Source: Delphinapterus leucas (lineage: Eukaryota > Chordata > Mammalia > Artiodactyla > Monodontidae). From it: DNA of 64,000 bases. A program made the position numbers and the translations under genes. The notes below the pieces were generated by a model, which did no database searches, was not told the DNA's origin, and worked only from the letters and a program-made list of their open reading frames with translations. This document shows, piece after piece, positions 45,755 through 56,985 of this stretch. How positions within the stretch are numbered: position 1 is the first letter of the stretch; each line of letters begins with the position of its first letter. The stretch lies in assembly GCF_002288925.2 (NCBI RefSeq), contig NW_022098044.1, forward strand, positions 10,403,100 to 10,467,099, read 5' to 3'.

Positions 45755-45937
45755 AATTTACTTTTTAAATTTTGGCTGCACCAGGTCTTAGTTGCGGCAT
45801 GTGGGATCTTTCTTGTGGCATGCAGACTTCTTAGTTGTGGCATGCATGTGGGATCTAGTTCCCTGATCAGGGATCGAATCCAGGCGCCCTGCATTGGGAG
45901 TGCAGAGTTTTACCCACTGGACCACCAGGGAAGTCCC
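45755..45937 (-). mobile_element. tRNA-derived SINE, CHR-type, intermediate length
   Basis: TTTTGGCTGCACCAGGTCTT ... ACCACCAGGGAAGTCCC with repeated GGCATG units. No clear duplication. Confidence 0.82.
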
Positions 45938-46576
45938 TTTAAGGGGTTTTAAGAGACAGAATTATAAACACCAACTTTCACTCATTAAAGTGTGGCCATA
46001 AATTTATGTATCTTGATCTTGTAAAACACAGTTTCCAACCAGCATTTTACCTGTTAACATTTCAGATTCATCACCCAAAGTATTTCCTCTGTTGCCTTCC
46101 CCTCACATCAAGATAACCTATTTGTTTATTAGGGTTATCGTAATCTTTTTATTCAGATTAAACTCTTCCCTGTTGTGATTACTCTTGGGTCAAATTACCA
46201 GGGGATTTGCCAGGAACTAAGAAATCAGTAACACTTTTGTTTAAACACTTCTGAATGAATTTTGCTAGAGAGCTATGAATTACTATTACTTGATAATTGA
46301 TATTTGTTCAGTGCACACTGCGTTAAGCTGGGTTTAGGGCTCTTGAGAACCTTTACCTCTTTGCTATCTTCTATTCTTGTGGTTTTTATTGCCACCTACA
46401 TGACTCAGGTTTCAGATTTCTTTTTCCCCCACATCAGTTGGTTTGTTGGTTTGATCCTTTAACCCTCAGTGTTCTCTGAGGTACTTACCTACGTTTCTGC
46501 TAGCATCCTTAAGATCAGTCCATCAGTCAGCTCCTGTCATTTAACAGAACCATTCTTTGTGATCTCTTTTTTCTAG
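45938..46576 (+). other. Intron 4 sequence, nothing recognised
   Basis: No gene or repeat named. Confidence 0.4.
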
Positions 46577-46781
46577 GGTTTTTTTTTTTTTCAGTACGCG
46601 GGCCTCTCACTGTTGTGGCCTCTCCCGTTGCGGAGCACAGGCTCCGGACACGCAGGCTCAGCGGCCATGGCTCACGGGCCCAGCCGCTCCGCAGCATGTG
46701 GGATCCTCCTGGACCGGGACACGAGCCCGTGTCCCCTGCATCGGCAGGCAGACTCTCAACCACTGCGCCACCAGGGAAGCC
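46577..46781 (-). mobile_element. CHR-2-like SINE
   Basis: Complete copy. Duplication CTTTTTTCTAG at 46566-46576 and 46783-46793. Confidence 0.93.
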
Positions 46782-46793
46782 CTTTTTTCTAGT

Positions 46794-49119
46794 TTTTTAA
46801 GTACATGAGTTTGGTATTGATTCTTGGCTGCCTTCTCCCCACACTCATGCTTGGCAACCTCCAGCTTTCTCAAGGCCCCTCTATCTCCACTCAAAGAAAT
46901 GTCACCCATCTTTCATGGTCCACTTCATAGTCAGTGGAAGGAAGTCTTCACTGACTTGTCAGGTTAACATGGGCCACTGGTGAGCTCATCCCTAGTTGCT
47001 CATCCTTTGCTCATTTACACTGCACGAGTCACTGTGCTTACCAAAGGTCAGTTGTGATTGTTTGAGACCTGTTGATGCCAGTTATATTGGTATTGTAAAT
47101 AAGTAACTTAATTAATCATATACAGCTAAACCATGAGTGAGGAAAGAGACTTGTTCTATGAAAACTTAACTTGCTTTGGAAAGGCAAGTTACTTAAAAAA
47201 GGAAATGAAGTTGAATTAGGTTTGGACAGGATAACTGTAGGAGACTAGAGGCGGAGGACTCTTAAAATCTAGAAAAATTCTGTGCTTCCTGTTTCACAGT
47301 AGTCTGAGTTCTGCCTCTCCTTTAGAGAAACTGGAAATTGTGGATGATACATTATGAGTGAACTTTATACAAGAAAAAAGGCATAGATCTCTAGCTAGCA
47401 GGAAAGAACCTTTGGGCTCTACATCAAAAATTTGATGGCTCTCAAGGTAGTGTTTATAGCAGATGATTATGGGCTTGGACATTGGGGAAAACGTCACAAT
47501 AAAAGTCAGAATAACTTATCTTTATTACATGGGTTGTCGGTTTTAAATGCTATCCATTGAGGGTAAGGAAAACAGTGTTATTATTCTGCCTCCCTCTTTT
47601 TTTCCCCTGTCTTCCTAATTTTTGGCTAGCTGTAGCTTTCTACATTGTCAAAACATATAGCATGGGCATTCTGTTGTCACTCTAATCCCATTTGTCTTAG
47701 TCCTACCATTAAGGGGATTCAGTGCTAACCGCCAGTCTTTCTGCCACGATTTTTCCAGTCACCTCTTGGTTAGCAGAAGTGTTTTCTTCTGTAGATTCCT
47801 CAAAAAAGACTCATGGGAACAATATTTCCTATTCTGTTACTCTTGATTGACAGTCACCTAGGTGTAAAATTCTTGGGTTTACCCTTTGTCTCCTTGGGAA
47901 TTTTTGTAAGTATTGCTCCTTTTTCTGCTAGCATTGAATTTTACCGTTGAAATTTTCAAGATTTTGTCCCTCTTTTAAGTGATTTGATCTTTTTGCCTGG
48001 TTGCAGAAATTGAGAAATCTTACCTTCAAAGTCTATCTTGGCACTGATTGTTCTGGGTCAGTTTTTCCCTGCAATACAATGTGCCCTTTCAAGAACATCT
48101 TGAATTATATTTTTACATCATCTTTATGAACTGAGTCTTTACATATTTGTTCTGTTTCTATGTTACAGTTTTCTTTTATGCATATGTTATATCTCCTTTG
48201 CTGTCTTCTGTAACTCATTTTCTCCCTATTCCTTTTAATTCTTTTTTTCATTTGATTTTAGTTGCTTTTTAAAAATGTCTCCCCTTTTTGTTCCTCCCTA
48301 TATTTTCAGCAGTCTCTCCTGCCTTTTCTTCCTTCCAGTTTCATCTTCTTTTCTGTATGTTTTTTCCCTTCCACTTATGTCTTCTCTTCTTCTTGTCTCC
48401 CTGCCTCTCCCATAAACTCTTGCACTTCTGCTTTGAGCTCTTGCTTCATAGTTTTTTTTTTCAGTTTTGTAAAGTATTTTATTACATTTTATCTGCTGTA
48501 TCACAGCATTTTTCTGGTGTGTAGTCTTAGTCTTCCTTTTGGGTTTCCTGTTTCTTTCCTAATTTTTTTCTTGTTTCATCTTTATATAGATCCTGTGCAG
48601 ATTTCATTTTTATAACTCATCTTTAAATAGGTGAGTTTTTCAGGGACCAGCTGTTTGCAGGATGCTTGTTTAGGGGAGGTCCCAAGTCTATGTTCCAGGC
48701 TGGCTGCAGTTGTTCTCATGATTTCATGTTCCGGGTGAGTTCCTTTACCCTTTGTTTCTACCTAGCCAAGAGAGGTGGGTGTCTGCAATTTTTCCACCAT
48801 GCAAAGGCTATCTTCTCCGCTGCCACAGAGACTGGCTCTGTGAGGCAAATAGAGCTTGTTTGGATGGTTTCTCATTTAGCCCCAACTCCAGGTCCAAAGA
48901 AGTTCCTGTCTTCCAAAAACAAGGAATCTGTTTGGTCCCAGAGGGTGTGTTCTTTACCTACAAAAAGTATATTTTTGCAGATCTTCCTGAGCTCTCCAGC
49001 TCCCGTGTCCTCTCTCGGTAGCATCCTTTCTTCTTCTCAAAAGGAAAAGAGCCCTTGCTTGAGCTCCCTGCTTTTGACAGCTTTTACACCTATTGGCGCC
49101 TGGGATTGTGGTTATCTCC
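46794..49119 (+). other. Intron 4 sequence, CT-rich in part, nothing named
   Basis: 2.3 kb with no repeat I can firmly name. 48240-48620 is pyrimidine-rich (many TTCTTTTCTT-type runs). Open frames here, the longest 161 codons at 48666-49151, have no family resemblance and run into a SINE. Confidence 0.4.
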
Positions 49120-49477
49120 TTTTTTTTTTAATGTATTTATTTATTTTTTAATTTTTGGCTGTGTTGGGTCTTTGTTGCTGTGCGCAAGCTTTCTCTAGTT
49201 GCGGCGAGCGGGGGCTACTCTTCGTTGTAGTGTGCGGACTTCTCATTGTCATGGCTTCTCTTGTTGCAGAGCACAGGCTCTAGGCGCATGGGCTTCAGCA
49301 GTTGTGGCATGCGGGCTCAGTAGTTGTGGCTGGCGGGCTCTAGAGCGCAGGCTAAGTAGTTGTGGCGCATGGGCTTAGTTGCTCCGCGGCATGTGGGATC
49401 TTCCCGGACCAGAGCTCGAACCCGTGTCCCCTGCATTGGCAGGCGGATTCTTAACCACTGTGCCACCAGGGAAGCCC
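49120..49477 (-). mobile_element. Long-form CHR SINE
   Basis: TTTGGCTGTGTTGGGTCTTT ... head. Duplication TGTGGTTATCTCC / TGTGGTTATCTTC at 49107 and 49478. Confidence 0.93.
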
Positions 49478-49786
49478 TGTGGTTATCTTCTAATTTTGTT
49501 GAAAATGGAGTTTGCATTTTTATTTATTTCTCCTTTTTTGCACTTGAAACACATTTTGAATAGCATTTAAAAATTATGACTTCATGATGCAGTGTTCAAA
49601 TCAAAAGTCTTAACTGACATTATCTATTAACCAACCGCTGGTCCCCATGATATCCTCTGTTAGGCCTTTTAGTACACCTTCTCCATAAAGCCTCCACCAC
49701 CACACTGTCATCCATCTTTTAAGCACCTGAAGCCCACGGAAGATGCTATGAAGATGCTTTTCAGACTTATGAAAAGCCTTTTATTG

Positions 49787-49990
49787 GGCTTCCCTGGTGG
49801 CGCAGTGGTTGAGAGTCCGCCTGCTGATGCAGGGGACGTGGGTTCGTGCCCCAGTCCGGGAGGATCCCACATGCCGCGGAATGGCTAGGCCCGTGAGCCA
49901 TGGCCGCTGAGCCTGCGCGTCCAGAGCCTGTGCTCTGCAACAGGAGAGGCCACAACAGTGAGAGGCCCGCGTACAGCAAAAAAAAAAAAA
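49787..49990 (+). mobile_element. CHR-2-like SINE, sense; rightmost CHR copy
   Basis: The head GGGCTTCCCTGGTGGCGCAG runs to the CGTACAGCAAAAAAA tail. Duplication AAGCCTTTTATT on both sides (about 49775 and 49991). Confidence 0.94.
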
Positions 49991-50139
49991 AAGCCTTTTA
50001 TTCATTCAACATGCCTACTCTACACTGGGCATTGTTCTAGGCCTTGGGGATAAAGCATGGAAGACTTTCTACTAGACCTTTGACACACCCTGTTCAGATG
50101 AAGAGGGTGGAAGACTTAGTTTGGGATTTTGAGGAGGGA

Positions 50140-50345
50140 GTATGGTGGAAAGGGTAGAACATGAGCTCTGGAGTCAGACAGACCTAGATTCAGTGATCAG
50201 TTCTGCTACTAAATATGTGACATTGGGATAGTTTATTGACTTTTCCATGTATCGTTTTACCTCAGATGGATGTTTTAAAATTAAAATAAGTTACGTATAA
50301 AGTGCTCAGCACATAGTAGATGCTCAACAAGTACTACTTCCCCTA
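50140..50345 (+). mobile_element. MIR SINE
   Basis: GAGCTCTGGAGTCAGACAGA, CCTAGATTCAG and AAGTGCTCAGCACATAGTAG match MIR end to end. Confidence 0.85.
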
Positions 50346-50399
50346 TGAAAAAGGGGTTCATTAAACAAAAGGAATAAATACTAGGAGTACTGGTATAGA

Positions 50400-50960
50400 G
50401 ACCTATTTTTTAAAATTGTGGTAACATTTACATAACATAAGGTTTACTGTCTTCATTTTTAAATGTACTGTTCAGTAGTGTTAAATGTGTTCACATTTTT
50501 GTGCAGCCCATCTCCAGAGCTCTTCATCTTGCAAAACTGAAACTCTATACCCATTAAACAACACTCCCCGTTCCCTCCTCCCCTCAGTCCCTGGCAACCA
50601 CCATTCTACTTTCTACCTCTATGATTTTGACTACTAGGTACTTATATAAATGGAATTATACTATATTTGTCCTTTTATGTCTGGCTTATTTCACTTAGCA
50701 TAATATCCTCAAGGTTCATCCATGTTGTAGCTTGTTTCAGAATTTTCTGAATAATATTCCATTGCATGTATATTCCGCATTTTGTTTATCTGTTCGTCCA
50801 TTGATGGACACTTGGGTTGCTTCCTACTTTTGGCTATTGTGAATAATGCTGCTATGAAGATAGGTATACAAATATCTCTTTGAATCCTTCTTTTCAATTC
50901 TTTTGGGTATAAACCCAGAAGTAATATGGTAATTCTATTTTTAATTTTTTAAGGAAACAC
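50400..50960 (-). mobile_element. L1 3' UTR region
   Basis: GGCAACCACCATTCTACTTT, CATCCATGTTGTAGCTTGTT, GTTCGTCCATTGATGGACAC and GGGTATAAACCCAGAAGTAA are a classic L1 3' UTR in reverse. Confidence 0.85.
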
Positions 50961-51444
50961 AATACTATTTTTGGAAGCCTATTTCTTGATGGGGAAGTAT
51001 AAACAGTGTAGTCCCCCAGGGCATAATTTTAAGACCAGTCTTGTTTAACATTTTGTAAATTATCTGTATATGAGAGTTTCACTATTAAATTGCCATTGCA
51101 TGTAGATAATGAAATAGTTCATATTGTGTAAAATTTTAAAACACCTCATGTGAGTGTATATGTAGACATAAAAGTGGTTAATAAGCCTTAATTAATGTAA
51201 GCAAACGTATTTTATTTGTATTTGAATGTATGCTTTATTACACTCCCTCCTCGAGGTCAGAAGAAATACCCTAGTTACATCTGTTAGTATATTCCCCTCA
51301 CTTATTATGGGCAAAATATGGAGAACTGATGTGTCAGAAAACTTCATGTGTCAAAAATACACGTGCACAAACTTGCAGACATGTCTTTTTTCTTGACTGT
51401 CCATAGCCTGTGGAGTATATTGGCCCTCAAATCCTCCATAGTTT
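50961..51444 (+). other. Intron 4 sequence, nothing recognised
   Basis: AT-rich, no gene or repeat named. Confidence 0.4.
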
Positions 51445-51682
51445 AGTCTGGACTTTACGCCAATAGGGTCTCAGCTGAAGACAGTTTTTTCCCCCGGAGA
51501 TATTTGATCATGTGTGGAGACGTTTTTGTTGTCACAGGTGAAGGAGTGCTACTGGAATCTAGTGCGCAGAGCCAGGGATACTGCTAAACATGCTGCGATG
51601 CACGGGACAGCTCCCCACAATAGAAAACCCTCCAGCCCCAGATGGCAATAGTGCCCAAGTTGAGAGACCTTGCCTTAGACCC
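51445..51682. mobile_element. DNA transposon remnant (MER-class), family not fixed
   Basis: GTGTGGAGACGTTTTTGTTG, GTGCTACTGGAATCTAGTG, ACTGCTAAACATGCTGCGAT and AATAGTGCCCAAGTTGAG match a widespread short mammalian DNA-transposon repeat. Confidence 0.62.
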
Positions 51683-52429
51683 AAACTACCTTCTCAGCAT
51701 CATCCTCAGCCTCTCTTTTGCATAAACCTGACCTTCTAGCCAGACCCAGGTGCTCCTCAGACCATACACCAGCTGAATTGCTTCCTCCAGTGCCTTTCAC
51801 CTGAAATCCTCCTCCCTGCTTCTCTGATGGCAGACCCAGCTTCAGTTCTCTCACTGTCTCGGTGAAACTGGCTCTGGTCTCTCTAGCCATTGCTGTCTTC
51901 CTTCCCTGACCTCCTGTAGGACTATCCCACTAATCTGGCGATTGGTTAACAATACAAAGTGGTACTTGCTGTCTTTCCAACTTAATTGAAAGTGCTTTGA
52001 AAGCCATGTCGATAGGACTTGATTTGAAATATGAAGTACCACCCCTTACATACCCCAGTGGGCACCTTGACCCACCTGGGGCTTCCCATGGCAGCTTTCC
52101 TGCCACTGTGGGATAGAGTGGTTTAGTCAGCGCAATAGTCGGCTGTCACAGCAGTCTGAGACTCAGCTTTGTTGGGAGAAGTACTAGCTAGATGGAAGGC
52201 CCACGTGTGAGCCTCATGACCAAAAAAGTATTCACCCTGAACATGGTTTCTTATCTAAAGCTGGAAGATATGGGATGAGGACGGGTGCCAAGAAACGGGC
52301 CTGTTTTGCCTCCAGCGGAGCACAGACTGGAGGATCTTATGAAGCCTGGGGGATAACATATTTCACATGGAAATGTGCGTGGACAGGAATTGTTCTGTCA
52401 TAGCTGGACTGACTTAATGCCAGTCGGTG
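51683..52429 (+). other. Intron 4 sequence, nothing recognised
   Basis: No repeat named. The 51675-51890 open stretch on the - strand has no family resemblance. Confidence 0.4.
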
Positions 52430-52675
52430 TTTATGATGATAACACTAGTAATGAAAGGCATCATTATTTTTTTAGAACCCAGTGTGTGCCAGGCACCGGG
52501 TAGGTGCTTCACACAGGTTGTCTCCTTCAGCCCTCACCACAATCCTGGAAGGAAGCTGAAGCACTGAAAGGATGATTTGCCCAAGGTCACCCAGCTAATA
52601 ACAAAGAGCAGAGCTGAAATTTAAACACAGTCTGACTTCAAATGAAGCCTGTGCTCTCAGCCACCACCTTGTGTG
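52430..52675 (-). mobile_element. MIR SINE
   Basis: GTGTGTGCCAGGCACCGGGT, CACAATCCTGGAAGGAAG and TGCCCAAGGTCACCCAGCTA fit MIR in reverse. It ends about 230 bases before exon 5. Confidence 0.82.
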
Positions 52676-52902
52676 TAGCCAGGCCCTTCTGCACTGCTTT
52701 TGAAAGAGATTTGTGTCTTGATATGCCGGGATGTGGGGGGGGGGGAATCCCCTGTGGTCTCTGAGACATTTGTTGTGAATCAGGTGCCAGTGTCAAGTAT
52801 GACCACCCTGCTGCTACAAGAAAGCCCACAAGGTTTCCTTTGGGTCCACGCTGTCACTCCCACAAAGGGCTCTAACCCTTCTTCTTTTTGTTTCCCCTTC
52901 AG

Positions 52903-53010
52903 GTGCACTACATTCTTCAGGAGGTGGTGATGGGTGGGATGGTGTTGGAAACAAACATGAATGAAATTGTGGCTCAGATTGAAGCTCAGAACAGGCTGGA
53001 GAAATCCGAG
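52903..53010 (+). CDS. AP3S2: AP3S2 coding exon 5 (residues 116-151)
   Basis: A 108-base exon (36 codons, phase 0 on both sides) reads VHYILQEVVMGGMVLETN, then MNEIVAQIEAQNRLEKSE. It forms the C-terminal helices of the longin-like core. The MGGMVLETN motif is the sigma-3 version of the conserved GG..ETN turn of sigma subunits. The long polypyrimidine tract ends in CCTTCAG; the donor is GAG/GTGAGA. YILQEVV and AQIEAQNRL are the sigma-3B forms. Exon 6 follows after a short intron of 1606 bases. Confidence 0.96.
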
Positions 53011-54319
53011 GTGAGATGCAGCTGTAATTTTGCCCTGGCTGGTTAGAGAAGACGTGGGCAGAAGGAGGAATGGCTAATGTGTGGGTTTGGGTTGCTGTGG
53101 ATCCTTAGCAGGGTTTTCTACTCATCCTCTTTCTTCCTTGAGTCTGTCGAAACTCATTGGTTTGAAGGCCAGCCATGAAGATTTAAAAGGTAAGAAAAAG
53201 GCTAAAAGTGTGAATGTAAAAGCCAGGTGGCACGGGAAGGCAAACAGCTTCTGGCTTGGGAGGTTATGGCCAATGTTTGTGGTTTCTAATTCCTCCTTCA
53301 AAGCCACGTGTTCCCTGGAGGGACCCAGAATCCCCTTCTCTGATTCCAGTGTGGTTTCTTAGTTTGTGTGCCTATGAGTGGTCTCCCAGCAGGCACTTCT
53401 CGTGGTTTCAGACCTCAGAGTTGCCAATTTCCTTATTTCCAGTTAGCCTTATAAAAAGCTACAGTAGAGTTTGGGCTGAGTTTGAAAATAGCATACCCCA
53501 GGTCCACCCCCACATAGTGCTGACTTTGATACAAATGCTCACAGTAAATTTCCATCCTTTTCCCCGAGGTCTCTCCGTCACCTTCGTCAGCCTTACCAGG
53601 GAGTAGAGGTTACAGGCATACACCTTCACACGTGGCAGAACAAGCAGAACAAATTACCTCTTCAATTATCTGAGTGTCTTAAAGAGCTTCATTGCTTTGT
53701 GTAACGGAACTTGATCTTGCGAAACCAGGAATGCTTCCTGTAAGGACTGGCAGTCCTGCTGAAGAAGCTTTTCCAGACCACAGCTATTGTGGCAACTATA
53801 GTTCTCTTAGAAATGTAGGCTGGGAAGCTTCCGGGAATAGTAAGTCAGAGGCAAGGGATTTGGAAACTAGAAGCAATGGAGACTTGCTGGGCGAGGGTGG
53901 AATTGGAGTCAGGATCCTGAAAAGTAGTCAAGAAGGACGAAATGGTTTTGAGAACATCCTTGTCGACTTCTCCCCCTCTCCGCACACCGGGGCCGAGCCT
54001 GGAGAGTGAGGGCTGACCGCAGGCACCTTTCCTCTCTGTTGCTCCCAGACCTTCTGTGTCTGTGGGTACACTCCACCTCCTACGTGTCCTTCTTCCCGTC
54101 TTGTGGCCACATGACATTTCCAAAGCCAGCTCTTGTCCATTTCATGGTATTAGTTGGCAAGCGGTTGTCCTAAGCTGTGACATTCCTTTTCCCTTTAAGA
54201 ATTTCCCTGTGACTGCACTCCTCTGTAAGAGTCTTCAGTCTCTTGAGGAAAGGGTTTTGTTTAATTTTGTTTCATAAACCTGTTGCTGAATATGACTTGG
54301 TTAAACTTCCTTGGTTATT
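53011..54319 (+). other. AP3S2 intron 5, left part
   Basis: Unique-looking sequence of higher GC than the large introns. No exon-like frame with splice borders, no repeat named. Confidence 0.5.
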
Positions 54320-54425
54320 TCAACAGGCATCTACTGAACATCTACTGTGTGCCAGGCACTGTTGGCACTGGGGCTATAAAACTGCATAAGACACAACCCA
54401 CCTTTAGGAGTGCAGATTGAGTCCC
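54320..54425 (+). mobile_element. L2-type fragment in intron 5
   Basis: TCTACTGTGTGCCAGGCACT, GTTGGCACTGGGGCTATAAA. Followed by unrecognised sequence up to the exon 6 acceptor. Confidence 0.6.
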
Positions 54426-54616
54426 TGTACTATAGAACCTACTAACCTAAAGATTGTTGTGTTGGCCACCTTTGAGGCATAAGGAGGGAAAAATCAAAAT
54501 GTGCATTGCATGTACTCGGTTTGGACATTTTCTAGCCCTCTTTCACTTGTTTTTATTTAAGCCTTAAGCAGATGACACTGAGGGTTTCTCTCATACCCAC
54601 CTTCACGTCTCCCCAG

Positions 54617-54745
54617 GGTGGCCTTTCAGCAGCGCCCGCCCGGGCCGTGTCCGCTGTGAAAAACATCAACCTGCCGGAGATGCCTCGGAATATCAACATT
54701 GGCGATCTCAACATCAAAGTCCCCAACCTGTCCCAGTTTGTCTGA
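54617..54745 (+). CDS. AP3S2: AP3S2 coding exon 6 with stop codon (residues 152-193)
   Basis: The exon reads GGLSAAPARAVSAVKNIN, then LPEMPRNINIGDLNIKVPNLSQFV, and stops at TGA 54743-54745. This 42-residue tail lies beyond the sigma core shared with AP-1 and AP-2 and is specific to sigma-3 subunits. The acceptor is TCTCCCCAG. The coding part is GC-rich, with CCCGCCCGGGCC near its start. Total protein length (170 residues here plus 23 expected from exon 1) equals the 193 residues known for human sigma-3B. Met in LPEMPRN is Ile in the human protein as I recall it, a conservative change. The last exon continues into the 3' UTR. Confidence 0.95.
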   Translation, partial: GGLSAAPARAVSAVKNINLPEMPRNINIGDLNIKVPNLSQFV

Positions 54746-56439
54746 GAGTGGAAGATGGCTGAACTGAGTCCTTGGAACCAGCAAAGCTGAGCCAGTTCTG
54801 CAGCAAAGCCCGCTCTGCGCCCTAGAGGAGTCCTGCCTCGGGCCGTGGCCCCTGCTGTCCCGAAGTGGGAAGGAGTCCTGTGTCCACTGGCAGCCTGTGT
54901 GCTTGCTTCTCACATGTGCGGCCTTGCCTGTCTCTTGTACACACAGCCACTGCAGATGTGAGGGGCCCTGGCTTCCTCAGTAGGGGTCAGGTGCCCAAGC
55001 CACTCGCCCCCTTTACCTGCCACGTGCAGCCACTCCCAGGGATTGCAGACTGTAGTGAGAGGCCCCCCTGCTCCCAGAACCCCACCACGAGGATGTTCTC
55101 TGACGTGAGTCTTCAACTTTAGCACCACGAGGCTCCCTGAGGTCCTGTAGCATTGACTTTCCTGGTGAGGTGCCATAGCTAGAAAAAGGCTGACCCTCTA
55201 GATGTGGGGATGTGGTGAGTGGCAAACAAGGGCAGGATGTTATGAGATCCAGAGTTGCCTACTGACTCTACTAGAGTTGGCACACCCAGAATCCTTTTGT
55301 ATAGCCACGCTGTCTCATCACTACCTCCTGCAGCATACACTCCCCGCTGCCACAGTCCTGGCCCTGCTCTCCCAGGTGTTTATGTGCAGGACACGATCCA
55401 AATCATAAGCCTGTTGTTTGCCTGCCCCCCACATTTCTGCCAATAGGGAGGGCACCCCCCCACAGCCAGAGGGGTCCCCCTCAAAGGGGAGGGGCCCTGT
55501 GTCTGTAGAAAGCAAAGCTGACAACATGTGGAACATCTAAGAATTATGACTCTTCCAGGTTTAAAATACATTCTCCTTCCGAGTAGCAGATGGGTCAGTT
55601 GCTGTGTTATGAATGATGAGTCTTCTTTGTACAGGAAACCCGCTGCTGTCTACACCAGCTTCTGGAGCATGAGAGCCTGAGCTGGGGTCATGTGTTCTGG
55701 ACCTGGCACAGGGGAAGGCTGGGGACACGGGCATCCTGCTGGCTGAAACCGGTGGCAGTGCAGCATCTTCTCCCCAGTGTGCGAGGGGTCCCTGCCTGAG
55801 CTCACTCTGGGCACGCCCTGTTCCCCTCAGATGACAGTCCCCTAGAGCTAGCTGTGGAAACCTGTAAATGTTTACATTCGGTAAGAGCCTTTCTTCCTGT
55901 GGTTAACTTAAGAGCTGAAGCTGCTCCTTGAAGTAGTGCCTCTTACTCCTGCACTGCCTTGGGGCCAGGTCTCAGGTATGATGTTGAGCTGCCTTGAGAT
56001 TATGGAGCTCGCTGCACCATCATGGTAAAGTCTCCCGGCCTGGGGACTTCTCGTGCCTGCCGGCCAGTGGCCCAAACTGTTTCCTCAGGCCTCCTGATGC
56101 TGTCGCAGAGCCCATCTGAGATGGTGCCCGGCAGGACCATGGTCAGGACCACGTCTTTTCCCACTTTGAATAGTGCTTCCTGTGCTTGGTGCCTTTTGCT
56201 CCCTGTAGCCTCTTAACCTCAGTCTTTTGGAACATCTCTGATAACCTCAGAGATGGGCAGTGTTGATCAGAATGTAGGCCCTTTTATGTTGGAAGAGGGA
56301 AATGTAGGTTTATATATCTATCTGATGTTAAAACCTCTGATATTCTTTTAAAGAGTTTAATTTTTATTTTTAACAGACATTTCAGTATATTCACATCCCT
56401 CTCACATTTGCTGAAAGTGATATAGGGAACAAAGAAGGA

Positions 56440-56640
56440 AAACGATATTTATTTTGCACCTCCTGTAAGGCGGCATGAGCGAGATCCTTCCACAATCCTT
56501 ACAACAGACACTATCATCTCCATTTTGCAAGTCAAGAAAGTAAGACTCAGAGAGGTCAAGTAACCTGCTTTAGGTCACAAGGGCTAAGAATTGAGACTCT
56601 CTGTTTGCCTAAATCCACAGTTCATTTTTTTTCACTGCTC
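56440..56640 (-). mobile_element. MIR SINE
   Basis: TCTCCATTTTGCAAGTCAAG, GACTCAGAGAGGTCAAGTAA and TAGGTCACAAGGGCTAAG fit MIR in reverse. Confidence 0.78.
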
Positions 56641-56721
56641 AAGATGGCTTCTCCCAATTTTATTTTCTTTCTTATGGATAAGGAAACCTCAAAAAGTATA
56701 GGTAGCTTCTCAGAAACTGTG

Positions 56722-56727
56722 ATTAAA
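56722..56727 (+). promoter_or_regulatory. Candidate polyadenylation signal ATTAAA for AP3S2
   Basis: ATTAAA is the commonest variant of the mammalian poly(A) hexamer and is the first clear one downstream of the stop codon, about 2 kb away. No convincing GU-rich element directly follows, so this is only a candidate. Confidence 0.22.
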
Positions 56728-56884
56728 AACTGGCTTGGTAGCCAGTGAGAGCATCCAAGAGTGTGAGCTGGGGGGTCCTCCGCATGCCTCCATTGAACTG
56801 GTTAGGAAGCAGAAGCCCGGAGTGTTTAGTGTTGTGTCCAGGGTCACAGAGCTAGAACCAAGTCAGTTTTCTTTTTTCTTTTTT

Positions 56885-56985
56885 AAAAATTTTTATTGGA
56901 GTGGAGTTGATTTACAATGTTGTGTTAGTTTCAGGTGTGCAGCAAAGTGAATCAGTTATACGTATACATATCAAGTTGTTTTTTT
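56885..56985 (-). mobile_element. L1 3' tail fragment, cetartiodactyl type
   Basis: TTTTTATTGGAGTGGAGTTG, TTACAATGTTGTGTTAGTTT and AAAGTGAATCAGTTATACGT. Same terminal segment as 17290. Confidence 0.78.

Larger units (their letters stand above)
1..54745 (+). other. AP3S2: AP3S2 gene body (5' incomplete), exon 2 to stop codon
   Basis: Five exons join without a frame break into 170 codons plus the split codon context expected for residues 24-193 of AP-3 subunit sigma-3B. The sigma subunit pairs with delta in the AP-3 heterotetramer. AP-3 sorts tyrosine- and dileucine-signal cargo from endosomes or trans-Golgi to lysosomes and lysosome-related organelles. Intron sizes are 629 bp (intron 2), 23507 bp (3), 27119 bp (4) and 1606 bp (5); all are GT-AG. 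Exon 1, its promoter and most of intron 1 lie left of the window. The residues YK after GGSD, the LILQEVVM-type run in exon 5 and the C-terminal SQFV identify the sigma-3B paralogue rather than sigma-3A (AP3S1), as I remember the two human proteins. Intact splice sites and frame argue that this is the live gene and not a retrocopy. Confidence 0.95.
54746..56745 (+). other. AP3S2: AP3S2 3' UTR and proximal downstream sequence (end not fixed)
   Basis: Sequence directly after the TGA stop is GC-richer than the introns, has no intact coding frame and contains only one recognisable repeat, a MIR near 56440-56640. I found no AATAAA between the stop and 59280. The nearest common variant is ATTAAA at 56722-56727, which would give a 3' UTR of about 2 kb. 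The right edge given here is therefore an inference. RNA-seq or poly(A)-site reads would settle it. Confidence 0.45.

Noticed and set aside
48666..49151. 161-codon open frame in intron 4
   Set aside because: No family resemblance; its end runs into the poly-T of a SINE. Chance frame.
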